Below are positions 23,939 through 31,657 of a stretch of DNA of 36,758 nt, piece after piece. Where the stretch lies: the NCBI GenBank assembly GCA_002293665.1, contig DBDQ01000129.1, positions 1 through 36,758 on the forward strand, given 5' to 3'. This DNA comes from Alistipes sp. UBA928 (GTDB lineage Bacteria > Bacteroidota > Bacteroidia > Bacteroidales > Rikenellaceae). The notes under the pieces were generated by a model that worked only from the letters and a program-made list of their open reading frames with translations, ran no database searches and was not told the DNA's origin. How positions within the stretch are numbered: the stretch's first letter is position 1; each line of letters begins with the position of its first letter. The translations under genes were made by a program, and so were the position numbers.

Positions 23939-23946
23939 TATCTTTG
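23939..23946 (+). promoter_or_regulatory. -7 box (TATCTTTG) of the TetR-type remnant
   Basis: TATCTTTG matches TAnnTTTG 43 bp before the TetR ATG. A -33 element is not clear. Confidence 0.55.
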
Positions 23947-23949
23947 CAT

Positions 23950-23973
23950 ATAAATGATACAAATGTCGTTTAT
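23950..23973 (+). promoter_or_regulatory. Imperfect palindrome, candidate TetR-type operator
   Basis: ATAAATGATA and TGTCGTTTAT are near-inverted arms (8 of 10 paired) around CAAA, located between the -7 box and the start codon. This is the usual position for autoregulation by a TetR-family repressor. Confidence 0.4.
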
Positions 23974-23989
23974 GCACAAGGGTAATATT

Positions 23990-24398
23990 ATGCCAAAAGT
24001 CAACGACGAATATTTACAGGACAAAAGGGAGCAGATATTGGATGCCGCAACTCGGGTTTGCATGCGCAAACCTGTCTATTCCATCGCGATGCGGGATATT
24101 ATAACCGAAACGGGATGGAGTCAGGGAGCGATCTATCGCTACTTCAAAAACGTGCATCTCATCCTGTTCGAGCTGATGAACCGTCAGACGGCAGGGCTTA
24201 GAAACCGACCGTATTCTTACACTGCTCGCGGCGCCGGAACACATCATAGTCAAAATTTTGGATCTCGTTACACGGTCAATATTGATGAACGCTCGTTCGT
24301 TTGGTAAGATGATCATCGAATTAAGTATAGGCCTCATAGTGCATATCGCGCTCAACGTCGGAAGTGTGATAATGTTGGCCATCGTCATGCTTGGGTAA
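23990..24398 (+). pseudogene. TetR-family regulator, frameshifted
   Basis: The ATG at 23990 begins a typical TetR N-terminus: DKREQILDAATRVCM, the helix-turn-helix TETGWSQGAIYRYF, and the start of the ligand domain (LILFELMNRQ). After about 24190 the frame becomes meaningless. In the +1 frame from 24198 it continues as LETDRILTLLAAPEHIIVKIL and runs to a stop at 24398, with weakening family resemblance at the end. A one- or two-base shift near 24190-24198 is the simplest explanation. The C-terminal part is also shorter than in intact TetR regulators (about 190-200 residues). Confidence 0.75.
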
Positions 24399-24420
24399 TG
24401 CCCTTCCGGAGCCAAGCGAG
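24397..24420 (+). repeat. Short copy of the Fic 3'-end sequence
   Basis: These 24 bases match 23842-23865 at 21 positions, and all three differences are transitions. In frame they read NALPEPSE against NAFLEPSE at the Fic C-terminus. This suggests a second, nearly erased fic tail. Confidence 0.45.
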
Positions 24421-24466
24421 AAGTGACAGATGAGGTTGTTATGTAAGAAATCGCAGCTGTATAGTG

Positions 24467-24474
24467 TATCTTTG
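24467..24474 (+). promoter_or_regulatory. -7 box (TATCTTTG) upstream of the recombinase
   Basis: TATCTTTG lies 95 bp before the recombinase ATG. The sequence between contains no gene. No TTTG -33 element is seen at 19-21 bp. Confidence 0.5.
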
Positions 24475-24569
24475 AAAAAGCAAGATTATACAATTTGGCA
24501 CGATTATTTCATGGTAATTCCATCTCTTACTCTTAGTTTTAGTTAGAGACACAAACCAAAAAATTGCCT

Positions 24570-25934
24570 ATGCCGAGTTGGAGATTTACGTTCAGGGCAT
24601 CTACACGCAAAGGAGGAGGAGCGGGTAGACTCTACCTGCGGGTGGTTCACAGGTGTGAGTCCCGAAGTGTGACCACCCCATACAAAATCTTCCCCGGAGA
24701 GTGGGACGCCGATGGACGGCATCTGATAGTCCCATTCGATCATGGTGAGAGAGCGCGCCAACTGAGAGAATACGAAGACGCCATGTCGAACGATCTGCGC
24801 CGTATGGAGGGGCTGGTGAAGCGGCTCGACAAAGAAGGTGATTACGACATCGACGAGTTGATGGAGCGTTACCGCGCCGTGACAACTGGCAACAGTCTTC
24901 GCGCCTATGCCGAGAAACTCGCCTCGGAGATGAATCAAGCAGGAAACCATCGAACGGCGAGAGCGTACTTATCCGCCGCCACTCGGTTGAGACTGTTCAA
25001 CGGCGGCAAGGACATCAAGGCGGAACACTTCACGGCGGGCTTGCTTACTGACTTCCAAGCCGCTCTCAAGGCCGAAGGACGCAGCCCGAACACGATTTCG
25101 TTCTATATGCGCAATCTGCGGGCGATCTATAACAAGGCCATCTCGGAGGGACGCTTGTTCCGTCGCGCCGAGAATCCGTTCGCAGGTGTGTACACCGGAG
25201 TGTCGCCCACTCGCAAATTGGCTCTCACGCCCGATGAGTTGGCCCGGCTGTCGGAGTTCAATCCGGCAGAGAAACAGGTTAGAGGGAACAGGCAGTCTGA
25301 GGTGAAACTAACTTTGCCCCTTCAGCAGGCTCTGGCAATGTTCCTGTTCTGTTACCATGCCCGTGGGATGTGCTTCGTCGACCTTGCCCATCTTCGGAAA
25401 AGCGACCTGCTTGGAGATATTCTCAGGTATGGACGACAAAAGACAGGGCAGGAGATAGAAATAAGTGTGCATCCGGCCATGCGCCGGATCATAGAGTGGT
25501 TTTCACAGTATACTGCCGGAAGCCCATATCTCTTCCCTATCATCTCCGATCCCAACAAGGATCACCGTCTGCAATACGAAAGCGGGCTGCGGCGCCAGAA
25601 CAACCGTCTCAAGCGGATAGCCGAGTTGACAGGGATCAAGAAACGTTTCTCCACCCATTGTGCCCGCCACTCGTGGGCGACGGTCGCCCGGAACGAGGGC
25701 CTGCCGCTTGCCGTTATCAGCGAGGGTTTGGGTCACACCAACCAGAAGACCACCGAGATATATCTCGCCTCGTTGGAGCGTTCCATCCTCGATCAGGCGA
25801 CAATGGTGGTGTCGAATGTGATCAACCCACAGTACAGAGCCAAGAAGAATCGGAGACAGCGCGGAGGAGAGAGTTCGTCGGGAGGTCTTCCCGGATATAT
25901 TAACCATGGCTTCAGGTTCGGAAGCTACCGGTAG
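24570..25934 (+). CDS. Tyrosine recombinase, candidate fimbrial phase-switch invertase
   Basis: From the ATG at 24570 the protein has 454 residues. An Arm-like N-terminal domain (about 1-100) precedes a SAM-like core-binding domain (105-205, ending LRAIYNKAISEGRLF). The catalytic domain has Arg265 in HARGMCFVD, His363 and Arg366 in HCARHSWAT, His389 in GLGHTNQKTT and the nucleophile Tyr398 in EIYLASLE. Size and layout match the Bacteroides integrases that invert promoters of surface-structure operons (Mpi and Tsr-type enzymes). It lies directly upstream of a DNA segment bounded by a 17-bp inverted repeat and the second fimbrial operon, so local inversion is its most likely job. Integration of a mobile element is the alternative, but no element genes surround it. 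Confidence 0.9.
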   Translation: MPSWRFTFRASTRKGGGAGRLYLRVVHRCESRSVTTPYKIFPGEWDADGRHLIVPFDHGERARQLREYEDAMSNDLRRMEGLVKRLDKEGDYDIDELMERYRAVTTGNSLRAYAEKLASEMNQAGNHRTARAYLSAATRLRLFNGGKDIKAEHFTAGLLTDFQAALKAEGRSPNTISFYMRNLRAIYNKAISEGRLFRRAENPFAGVYTGVSPTRKLALTPDELARLSEFNPAEKQVRGNRQSEVKLTLPLQQALAMFLFCYHARGMCFVDLAHLRKSDLLGDILRYGRQKTGQEIEISVHPAMRRIIEWFSQYTAGSPYLFPIISDPNKDHRLQYESGLRRQNNRLKRIAELTGIKKRFSTHCARHSWATVARNEGLPLAVISEGLGHTNQKTTEIYLASLERSILDQATMVVSNVINPQYRAKKNRRQRGGESSSGGLPGYINHGFRFGSYR

Positions 25935-26068
25935 CCTGGCGTTACAATAACATCTCAAGTCATAGAGTTACACCGCAGGGTGAGGTCGCAGATCTCGCCC
26001 TATGCTGCATTTACCGTGCGTGATGACACGGCACGATTTGTGTAACTTTTCCCCGATTGAAATGAAAA

Positions 26069-26087
26069 CGCGCCCTCGTGAGGCGCG
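26069..26087 (-). terminator. Hairpin with minus-strand U-tract, facing the switch promoter
   Basis: CGCG and CCTC pair with GAGG and CGCG (one bulged C, 2-nt loop). On the minus strand the stem is followed by TTTTCATTTC. Leftward transcripts from the promoter at 26216-26223 would reach it about 120 nt after their start. Confidence 0.6.
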
Positions 26088-26188
26088 AATAACGTCGAAG
26101 ATCGACACGACCGGCGGTCAAAAAAACGGAGTTTTTCAGAATATCCGGCATGACGCCGGCAGAGCTCTGCTAACTCACTGTCTGTCAC

Positions 26189-26205
26189 TCCATAAGAGAC
26201 AGACA
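26189..26205 (+). repeat. Left inverted repeat of the invertible segment
   Basis: TCCATAAGAGACAGACA is the exact reverse complement of 26470-26486. Outside it, partial matching (GTC.GTC) extends the similarity by about 11 bp. Confidence 0.85.
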
Positions 26206-26215
26206 AAACCTGTGG

Positions 26216-26223
26216 CAAAGATA
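26216..26223 (-). promoter_or_regulatory. -7 box (TATCTTTG) of the switch promoter
   Basis: On the minus strand TATCTTTG matches the consensus. The -33 position is degenerate (GTTAG). If the segment inverts, this box would lie 10 bp inside the right repeat and read toward 26709. Confidence 0.65.
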
Positions 26224-26469
26224 AATACATTTTCCAATACTAACATCATTCCAGCGAAATAATTTCATTTTTTTCTTCAAATCGTTCACTGAGGCTCCTC
26301 GACAGGGGGTCGATAAATTAGTGCCTGACGTATTCGATAATCTGTCGGGCGTTGTGTCTTTGTGAATTATTGTTCGATTTGTACCAAAAATGTTCAAATC
26401 GCCATGACCAGCTAAATCACCTCCTCATAAACAACTCATTACATGCGATTTACCGTCAACTGTCATAGC

Positions 26470-26486
26470 TGTCTGTCTCTTATGGA
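26470..26486 (-). repeat. Right inverted repeat of the invertible segment
   Basis: TGTCTGTCTCTTATGGA is the exact reverse complement of 26189-26205. Confidence 0.85.
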
Positions 26487-26578
26487 AAGACGGACGAAAT
26501 GATGAAACCCCCAAATATGATATAAAACGCTGATTTAATGACAGCTGACCCAAACTATACCATGTGCAGATCAACTCA

Positions 26579-26675
26579 CACCTCGCATGAGACTGCCGGT
26601 TCCGTAGGCCCGGTACCTCCCCCCTATCCCCGTCCCGGCGTAAATCTCGGGCTATATCGGCGGTCTCGCGAGGTG
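26579..26675 (+). promoter_or_regulatory. Long leader hairpin before the second fimbrial operon
   Basis: CACCTCGC, GAGAC and GCCG on the left pair with CGGC, GTCTC and GCGAGGTG on the right, interrupted by one bulge and one mismatch and enclosing a loop of about 59 nt that contains a C-run. It ends 33 nt before the first start codon, so it would form in the mRNA leader when the switch promoter is ON. No known riboswitch class is recognised. Confidence 0.55.
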
Positions 26676-26708
26676 CGGGCGTCAGAACTGCTACCATACC
26701 AGCTTTAA

Positions 26709-28178
26709 ATGTCAAAATATAACAATAAACTGACCATGATAAATGAACTGAAACGCCCCGCACACCCCGTAGGAAGGATATTCTTTCTGATCGGTGTATT
26801 GTGCGCCGTGTTGTCGCCAGGCATTGCGTCGGCGCAGGGGTCGATACGAACTTCGCTGACCGAGATGGAAAGACAGGCAGGTTACGGCGAACTGCTCCGT
26901 GGCTCGCTCCCCGTTGGAATGACCGTCGTCTCCGATCCGTCGAACGAGACACGTATCTCTCCGGCGGAGATGGCCCGCATAGCCAGCGGGCAGTGGAGCT
27001 CCAATGGTGGGGGAAAAGATTCCGTTGCGCTGGTGGTGCTCAATTTCCGGGTGAACAGCACGCTCCTCGAAGAGAACTACATGGACAACGCCCGCGCCAT
27101 AGAACTGATCCGTCGCACATTTTCCGACCCGAGACTTGTCGAGGACATGGACTTCATCACCGTCACCGCGGCGGCCTCGCCCGAGGGTAACACGGCGGCC
27201 AACGCGAGACTGGCCGAGGGACGTTCGATAGCGATCAAAAACTACATCGCCCGCAGGTACCCGTTCGTAAACCGTCAGCGGATATTCACCTTTTCGATCG
27301 GCGAAGACTGGGCGGGGCTGCGCATGATGGTGGCCGAAGACCCGTGGGTGCCCAATCGCGATCAGATACTCGACATTCTCGATTCGGGCATGAGCAGTGA
27401 CGCCAAACGATCGAGACTCTATACCATCGGCGGCGGAAACGCATACAGGTACATTGCGGCGAACATGCTTCCGAGCCTGAGGGGTGCGGCGACCTGCATG
27501 ATGATCTATTACAAAGAGGAACCCGAACCAGTCGTGATCTACGAAATGCAGACCGATACGGTCTATGTCGACCGCCCCTACGAGGTGGAGAGAACCGTCG
27601 AAACGAGGATCGAGGTTCCTGTCGAGCTACCCCGTAAACCCTATTACTGGTCGATAAAGACCAATGCGCTCTACGATCTGGCACTGCTGCCCGATCTCGC
27701 CGTGGAGTTCACTCTCGACAAGAGGTTCTCCGTCGAAGTAGGTGGCCAGTGGTCGTGGTGGACGAGCGACGTGAGCCACAAGAACTGTTGGCGCATACAG
27801 GTGATTGGCATCGAACCGCGAGTGTGGCTCGGCGACAGGTCGACCAAAACTCCCCTGTCGGGACACTTCATCGGGCTGTATGGCATGGGCGGGACCTACG
27901 ACGTGAGGTTCGGCGGCAAAACCGGCTACCTGAGCGACAAGAGTTTCTCGACAGGTATCTCCTACGGTTTTGCAACAAGGCTGGGCCGCAGTTGGAACCT
28001 CGAATTGGGTCTGTCAGTGGGCTACATGGGCGGCAAGTACGAAACCTATCACATCTACAACAGGCCTAACGATGAATTTTACCGTGACAGCCGGGCCACC
28101 CGGCACTACTTCGGGCCCACGAAGGCAAGAGTTTCTTTCGTCTTTCTGCCGGGCGGCAAGAACCCGACTAAAAAATAA
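26709..28178 (+). CDS. DUF3575 protein with an OmpA-like N-terminal domain
   Basis: The 489-residue product has a signal peptide ending SPGIASAQ. Residues 105-215 resemble an OmpA-like peptidoglycan-binding domain: LNFRVNSTLLEENYMDNARAIEL, then ITVTAAASPEGNTAANARLAEGRS. A linker with the charged YVDRPYEVERTVETRIEVPVEL stretch follows. The C-terminal DUF3575 domain (KTNALYDLALLPDLAVEFTLDKRFSVEVGGQWSWW, down to GPTKARVSFVF) looks like an eight-stranded outer-membrane barrel. Proteins of this type head many Bacteroidales fimbrillin operons. An envelope platform or assembly role is plausible but unproven. A second in-frame ATG at 26736 gives a more ordinary signal length. The next gene starts 6 bp after the stop. 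Confidence 0.85.
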   Translation: MSKYNNKLTMINELKRPAHPVGRIFFLIGVLCAVLSPGIASAQGSIRTSLTEMERQAGYGELLRGSLPVGMTVVSDPSNETRISPAEMARIASGQWSSNGGGKDSVALVVLNFRVNSTLLEENYMDNARAIELIRRTFSDPRLVEDMDFITVTAAASPEGNTAANARLAEGRSIAIKNYIARRYPFVNRQRIFTFSIGEDWAGLRMMVAEDPWVPNRDQILDILDSGMSSDAKRSRLYTIGGGNAYRYIAANMLPSLRGAATCMMIYYKEEPEPVVIYEMQTDTVYVDRPYEVERTVETRIEVPVELPRKPYYWSIKTNALYDLALLPDLAVEFTLDKRFSVEVGGQWSWWTSDVSHKNCWRIQVIGIEPRVWLGDRSTKTPLSGHFIGLYGMGGTYDVRFGGKTGYLSDKSFSTGISYGFATRLGRSWNLELGLSVGYMGGKYETYHIYNRPNDEFYRDSRATRHYFGPTKARVSFVFLPGGKNPTKK

Positions 28179-28184
28179 ACGTCA

Positions 28185-29117
28185 ATGAAGAAGATAACAA
28201 CAATATGCCTGTTGGCATGGGCTGCGCTTGCCGTATCGTGCCGCAACAAAGATCTGGTCGATCCAGTTCAGGGTGGACCGGCGATAACGGTCAGGATCAA
28301 CTGGGCGACGGGGCTGAACGTTCCTACACGCGACGGAATGCGCATCAACCTATTTTCGCTGGACGAGGGGGTGCACCACTACGGCAGGGCCGATGTGCCG
28401 CACCACGGCGCACAGGTACGCCTGTCGGTAGGCACGTCCCACAAAACATTCGCCTACAACTATTCCGGGAACAATGTGCAGTTCAGCAACGAGGAGCACC
28501 CCGAACGGATCGAGGCTAAGGTGGGAGCAAAGGTACGCTCGACCTACTCGAGGGCATTTCCTGATCAGACAACGATAGACGAGGTAAGGGGCGATTTCCA
28601 TGTCGGCATCAACGACAGCTACACCGTCATCAATATACCCGACGAGCAATACATCGACGTGTGGCCGGCTAACGCCGTGATAACCTACACCTACGAGGTG
28701 CGCAACGTTAGAGGCGCGCGATACATCAGCGAGGCACGCGGCGGCATAGCGGGTTTCTCAGCATCGTACAATCTTGCTACGGGAGCCCTCGCGGATAGCC
28801 CTTCGACAGTCCTGTTCGACGGGCAGGCAAATCCGTCGGACAATACCATCACAGGTTCGTTCCGCACATTCGGGCGGCTGGAAATGACTAACGATTTCAC
28901 GATCGAGATACTATTCCCGTCGGCCATGCCGGGCAACGGGATCATTCAGCGTACGTGGGATGTCACCGGCCAGATAGACGACAATGTAAACCGCCACATC
29001 ATAATCGACGGATCGGACATCGACATCCCCGAACCGCCCGGTGATCCCGGCGACGACACGGGAGGCTGGCAGGTCGACGTCGACGACTGGGAAGACGTGA
29101 CGGTACCATTGAACTAA
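28185..29117 (+). CDS. DUF5119-type fimbrial-operon lipoprotein
   Basis: The 310-residue product has a lipobox AVSC (Cys19) and an NVPTRDGM motif (Arg49). A beta-rich body follows with INLFSLDEGVHHYGRADV, a YTYEVRNVRGARYISEARGGIAGFSASYNL segment typical of DUF5119 proteins, and GRLEMTNDFTIEILFP. The end is Asp/Gly/Pro-rich (EPPGDPGDDTGGWQVDVDDW). The DUF3575-DUF5119-fimbrillin gene order is common in Bacteroides and Alistipes, and its members are taken to be anchor-side fimbrial parts. Function is inferred from this order. The gap to the pilin gene is 56 bp and AT-rich without a convincing promoter. Confidence 0.8.
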   Translation: MKKITTICLLAWAALAVSCRNKDLVDPVQGGPAITVRINWATGLNVPTRDGMRINLFSLDEGVHHYGRADVPHHGAQVRLSVGTSHKTFAYNYSGNNVQFSNEEHPERIEAKVGAKVRSTYSRAFPDQTTIDEVRGDFHVGINDSYTVINIPDEQYIDVWPANAVITYTYEVRNVRGARYISEARGGIAGFSASYNLATGALADSPSTVLFDGQANPSDNTITGSFRTFGRLEMTNDFTIEILFPSAMPGNGIIQRTWDVTGQIDDNVNRHIIIDGSDIDIPEPPGDPGDDTGGWQVDVDDWEDVTVPLN

Positions 29118-29173
29118 CTGGCAACACCTTAATAATCTCACCATTTCTTAACCCAATTTTAATTAATTTAACC

Positions 29174-30415
29174 ATGAAAAAATCAATTCTTTTCGCAGCC
29201 CTGGCTGCAGCGGTTATCGCGACCGGATGTAACACGAACGAAGAGGCGCAGCCCGTCGTAAACGAAGAGGGTGGCATCAATTTCCGCACGATTGTCGACA
29301 AAGGCACCCGTGCTACGACCATCGAGGGGACTGCCGACCTGACCAGCTTCTTCGTTGCCGCCAACAAGGCTAACGAGGAAGGCTTGGGTTTCCTCGAAGC
29401 AGCTGTTTATAAAAACAGTACTGAATGGACCTACGCTCCCAAGAAGTATTTCCCGACCGACGGTGCGGCGTTGAACTTCTTCGCCTACTATCCGATCAAA
29501 GACCTCAACATGACCACAGCGCTGGCTTCCACGGGAGTCGGAGCTACCGCCACCACTTTCGGCTACACCGTACCCGCCGACCAAAAGACGGCACGTGCTG
29601 CCGGTGACAAGATGGCGCAAGACCTTCTGGTGGCTGCCACGCTCAATCAGGGTGTGGTTGCCAGCAATGGTGACGTCGAGTTGAAGTTCTTCCACGCTCT
29701 TTCCGCCGTTACTTTCTCGGCCAAGAACAGCTATCCTGCCACCGGCGAGTTCAGCGAACTGGACTACACCATCGAAAACGTGCAGATTGCCAACATGGCC
29801 AACACGGGTACGTTCACCTATGGCACGTTTGCCGACAACGCAGCCGTAACAGCCGCATGGACACCCGTCTTCACTGGCACCGCGCTCAAGACCTACGTCG
29901 CAGGTCTTCCCGAGGCAGGTGTATCGCTTGTCAGCGGTGGTGTTGTGAAGAAGCTGCTCACCAACAACGACGTGATGATGGTTCTGCCGCAGCCCCATCC
30001 CGCTCTCGCCACTGCAACAGAAGTCGCTGATGCAAGAAACGAGTACAAGGCTGCCTACACGACAGAATATAACACGGTATATGCCGCTTCCTCGGCAGTA
30101 ACTCCCGCCGAAAAAGCCGCTGAAGCTACCACGGCCGCAGTAATCGCAGCTACCGCTGCCGCCGCGGCCGAGTTGGATGGTAAGGGTTATGTTGAGATCA
30201 CCTTCAACCTCAAAGGCGGTGACGGACAGTACCTCTTCCCGGCAGGCAGCAAACTATATCTGGCGTTGCCCGCAACTTTTGCTTTCAAAGCAGGCACCCG
30301 CTACAACTTCAGCCTCGTGTTCGGCGCTGACGACAACACCGGATCCAAGCTCGACGACATAACTTTCGACGTGACCGTAGAAACATGGATTACCCAAGAT
30401 CAGCCTCTTAATTAA
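29174..30415 (+). CDS. Fimbrillin family major subunit of the second operon
   Basis: The 413-residue product has a lipobox IATGC (Cys19) and a KGTRATT motif (Arg46). A fimbrillin-like fold is indicated by TSFFVAANKANEEGLGF, WTYAPKKYFPTDGAALNFFAYYP, VELKFFHALSAVTFSAKN and the C-terminal YLALPATFAFKAGTRYNFSLVFG strands ending FDVTVETWI. Residues 280-336 interrupt the beta pattern with an Ala/Thr/Glu-rich helical insertion. Codon use is smoother than in its neighbours and a stable stem-loop follows the gene, both fitting a high-level product. It is the best candidate for the main pilin of this locus. Confidence 0.85.
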   Translation: MKKSILFAALAAAVIATGCNTNEEAQPVVNEEGGINFRTIVDKGTRATTIEGTADLTSFFVAANKANEEGLGFLEAAVYKNSTEWTYAPKKYFPTDGAALNFFAYYPIKDLNMTTALASTGVGATATTFGYTVPADQKTARAAGDKMAQDLLVAATLNQGVVASNGDVELKFFHALSAVTFSAKNSYPATGEFSELDYTIENVQIANMANTGTFTYGTFADNAAVTAAWTPVFTGTALKTYVAGLPEAGVSLVSGGVVKKLLTNNDVMMVLPQPHPALATATEVADARNEYKAAYTTEYNTVYAASSAVTPAEKAAEATTAAVIAATAAAAAELDGKGYVEITFNLKGGDGQYLFPAGSKLYLALPATFAFKAGTRYNFSLVFGADDNTGSKLDDITFDVTVETWITQDQPLN

Positions 30416-30429
30416 GTAACATCCACAGG

Positions 30430-30456
30430 CCATAAGGGGTTGAAAGCCCCTTATGG
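30430..30456 (+). terminator. Stem-loop after the pilin gene, attenuator or mRNA stabiliser
   Basis: CCATAAGGGG pairs perfectly with CCCCTTATGG across a 7-nt loop, 14 bp after the pilin stop. No T-run follows, so full termination is unlikely. A partial stop or protection of pilin mRNA is more likely. Confidence 0.7.
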
Positions 30457-30490
30457 TCGCAAATAATAACCCTGACACACTGATAAATTG

Positions 30491-31630
30491 ATGGAAACAA
30501 ATTTGAAATTGAGATGGGCGTCGCACACGCTTGCAGCGTTGAGCCTGTGGACGGTCACCGCCTGCACCGGGGAGGAAACTCTCCCCGGCGACGACACGCT
30601 GCACACCATCACCTTCGCCACCCGCGATGTCCCGTCGACACGCGCAAAAGTAATCTCCGAACTGCGCAAGACAGGGATATTCGGATATTCGCACGCGGGC
30701 AACTTCTCCGACGCCACAGCCTCGCGCATTCCCGACTACTTTCTGAACACGGCTTTGGTCGACCTGCCCGGCGATGGAACGTGGACTTACAGCGGAGTAC
30801 ACAGATATTGGCCTGCGAACGACTTCCGCCTCTCGTTCTTCGCCTATGCGCCATACATCGACGTGGAGGAGAAATTCTCGCTCTACCCGAAGACGTCGGT
30901 CGATCCCGGAGGCCCTAAAATCACATACTCCGTCCCCGTCAGGATTGAAGATCAGATCGACCTGATGTGGGCCAACCGGATAGATCAAACATTCCAGACC
31001 AACGACGGCTTGGTGGAATTCGACATGGAACACGCCCTCACAAGGATCGACTTCGAGGTCGGCATAGACCCGGCGATCGAAGCCGGACGTCCGCTCTCGA
31101 TGGAGATCACGAAACTCTTCGTGCGCAACGTCATAGGTGGCGGAGTGCTCCACCTGTCGAAGTCGAGCACCGATGCCGGTCTGTGGACATACGACGCACC
31201 CGCCGACGGCGACGATCTGGCGACCTACACCATGACGAACAAAGAGTATGGCGGCCTCGTTAAATTGGAGTACGATGCGCGGGAATTGGATCCCGGCGAC
31301 CCGAAAGTGTGGAAGAAACTATTCAGAGACGATCATCACCTGATGCTCATCCCACAGCCTCTCGACGGCAAAGGTATAGGCCTCCCCGCAGAAGTCGTGC
31401 TCACATACAGCGTAAAGAATTGGCTCACCGGCGAAGTCGAGACCAAAGTGCATACCCTGCCGCTCTCCCTTCCCGCTCTCAACACGTGGCGGCCGGGGAT
31501 GGGTGTGACCTACAAGATCACCGTCTCGCCGATCGTCGGGCTCCACATCGAGTTGGATATCGAAGGTTTCATCGAGGGAACGAAGTGGGAGGAAGCCGAA
31601 GGTTACAATCCGGTGGGGAACGTTGGATAG
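30491..31630 (+). CDS. Fimbrillin family lipoprotein
   Basis: From the ATG at 30491 the protein has 379 residues with a lipobox VTAC (Cys25) and two TR sites (ATRD at Arg45 and STRAK at Arg51). The fimbrillin pattern is clear: KTGIFGYSHAGNF, HRYWPANDFRLSFFAYAPY, the middle VEFDMEHALTRIDFEVGIDP and the late LPLSLPALNTWRPGMGVTYKITV. The short C-terminal tail after the last strand differs from pilins that extend by donor strand. It lies 75 bp after the pilin stop, beyond the stem-loop, so it probably is made in smaller amounts. Whether it is a minor shaft or an adaptor subunit cannot be read from the sequence. Confidence 0.8.
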   Translation: METNLKLRWASHTLAALSLWTVTACTGEETLPGDDTLHTITFATRDVPSTRAKVISELRKTGIFGYSHAGNFSDATASRIPDYFLNTALVDLPGDGTWTYSGVHRYWPANDFRLSFFAYAPYIDVEEKFSLYPKTSVDPGGPKITYSVPVRIEDQIDLMWANRIDQTFQTNDGLVEFDMEHALTRIDFEVGIDPAIEAGRPLSMEITKLFVRNVIGGGVLHLSKSSTDAGLWTYDAPADGDDLATYTMTNKEYGGLVKLEYDARELDPGDPKVWKKLFRDDHHLMLIPQPLDGKGIGLPAEVVLTYSVKNWLTGEVETKVHTLPLSLPALNTWRPGMGVTYKITVSPIVGLHIELDIEGFIEGTKWEEAEGYNPVGNVG

Positions 31631-31657
31631 ACCGATAACACAGAAAACAACGATACG

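Larger units (their letters stand above)
26189..26486. other. Predicted invertible promoter segment, assembled in OFF orientation
   Basis: A 17-bp perfect inverted repeat encloses 264 bp that contain no gene. A TATCTTTG -7 box lies 10 bp inside the left repeat and reads leftward, away from the fimbrial genes. The segment lies between a tyrosine recombinase gene and a DUF3575-DUF5119-fimbrillin operon. In Bacteroides, promoters near one end of such segments are turned toward or away from surface genes by tyrosine recombinases. Confidence 0.8.
25935..26708. other. 774-bp non-coding control region of the second fimbrial operon
   Basis: No supported gene lies here. From left to right it holds a weak hairpin at 25978-26000 (GGGTGAG against CTCGCCC), a hairpin with minus-strand U-tract (26069-26087), and a CCGGC/GCCGG hairpin (26145-26159). 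The invertible segment (26189-26486) and a leader hairpin (26579-26675) follow. A 7-bp inverted pair CGATTTG/CAAATCG (26375-26401) lies inside the invertible segment. Confidence 0.75.

Noticed and set aside
24570..25934. Recombinase as the integrase of a large mobile element
   Set aside because: No transfer, replication or excision genes surround it, and the adjacent inverted repeats and fimbrial operon fit a local switch better. Not fully excluded.
25978..26000. Hairpin GGGTGAG/CTCGCCC as the recombinase terminator
   Set aside because: One G-U pair and no T-run; too weak to call.
26375..26401. CGATTTG/CAAATCG as a second pair of inversion sites
   Set aside because: Only 7 bp with a 13-nt gap; too short for recombination sites. 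It could be a small regulator site.
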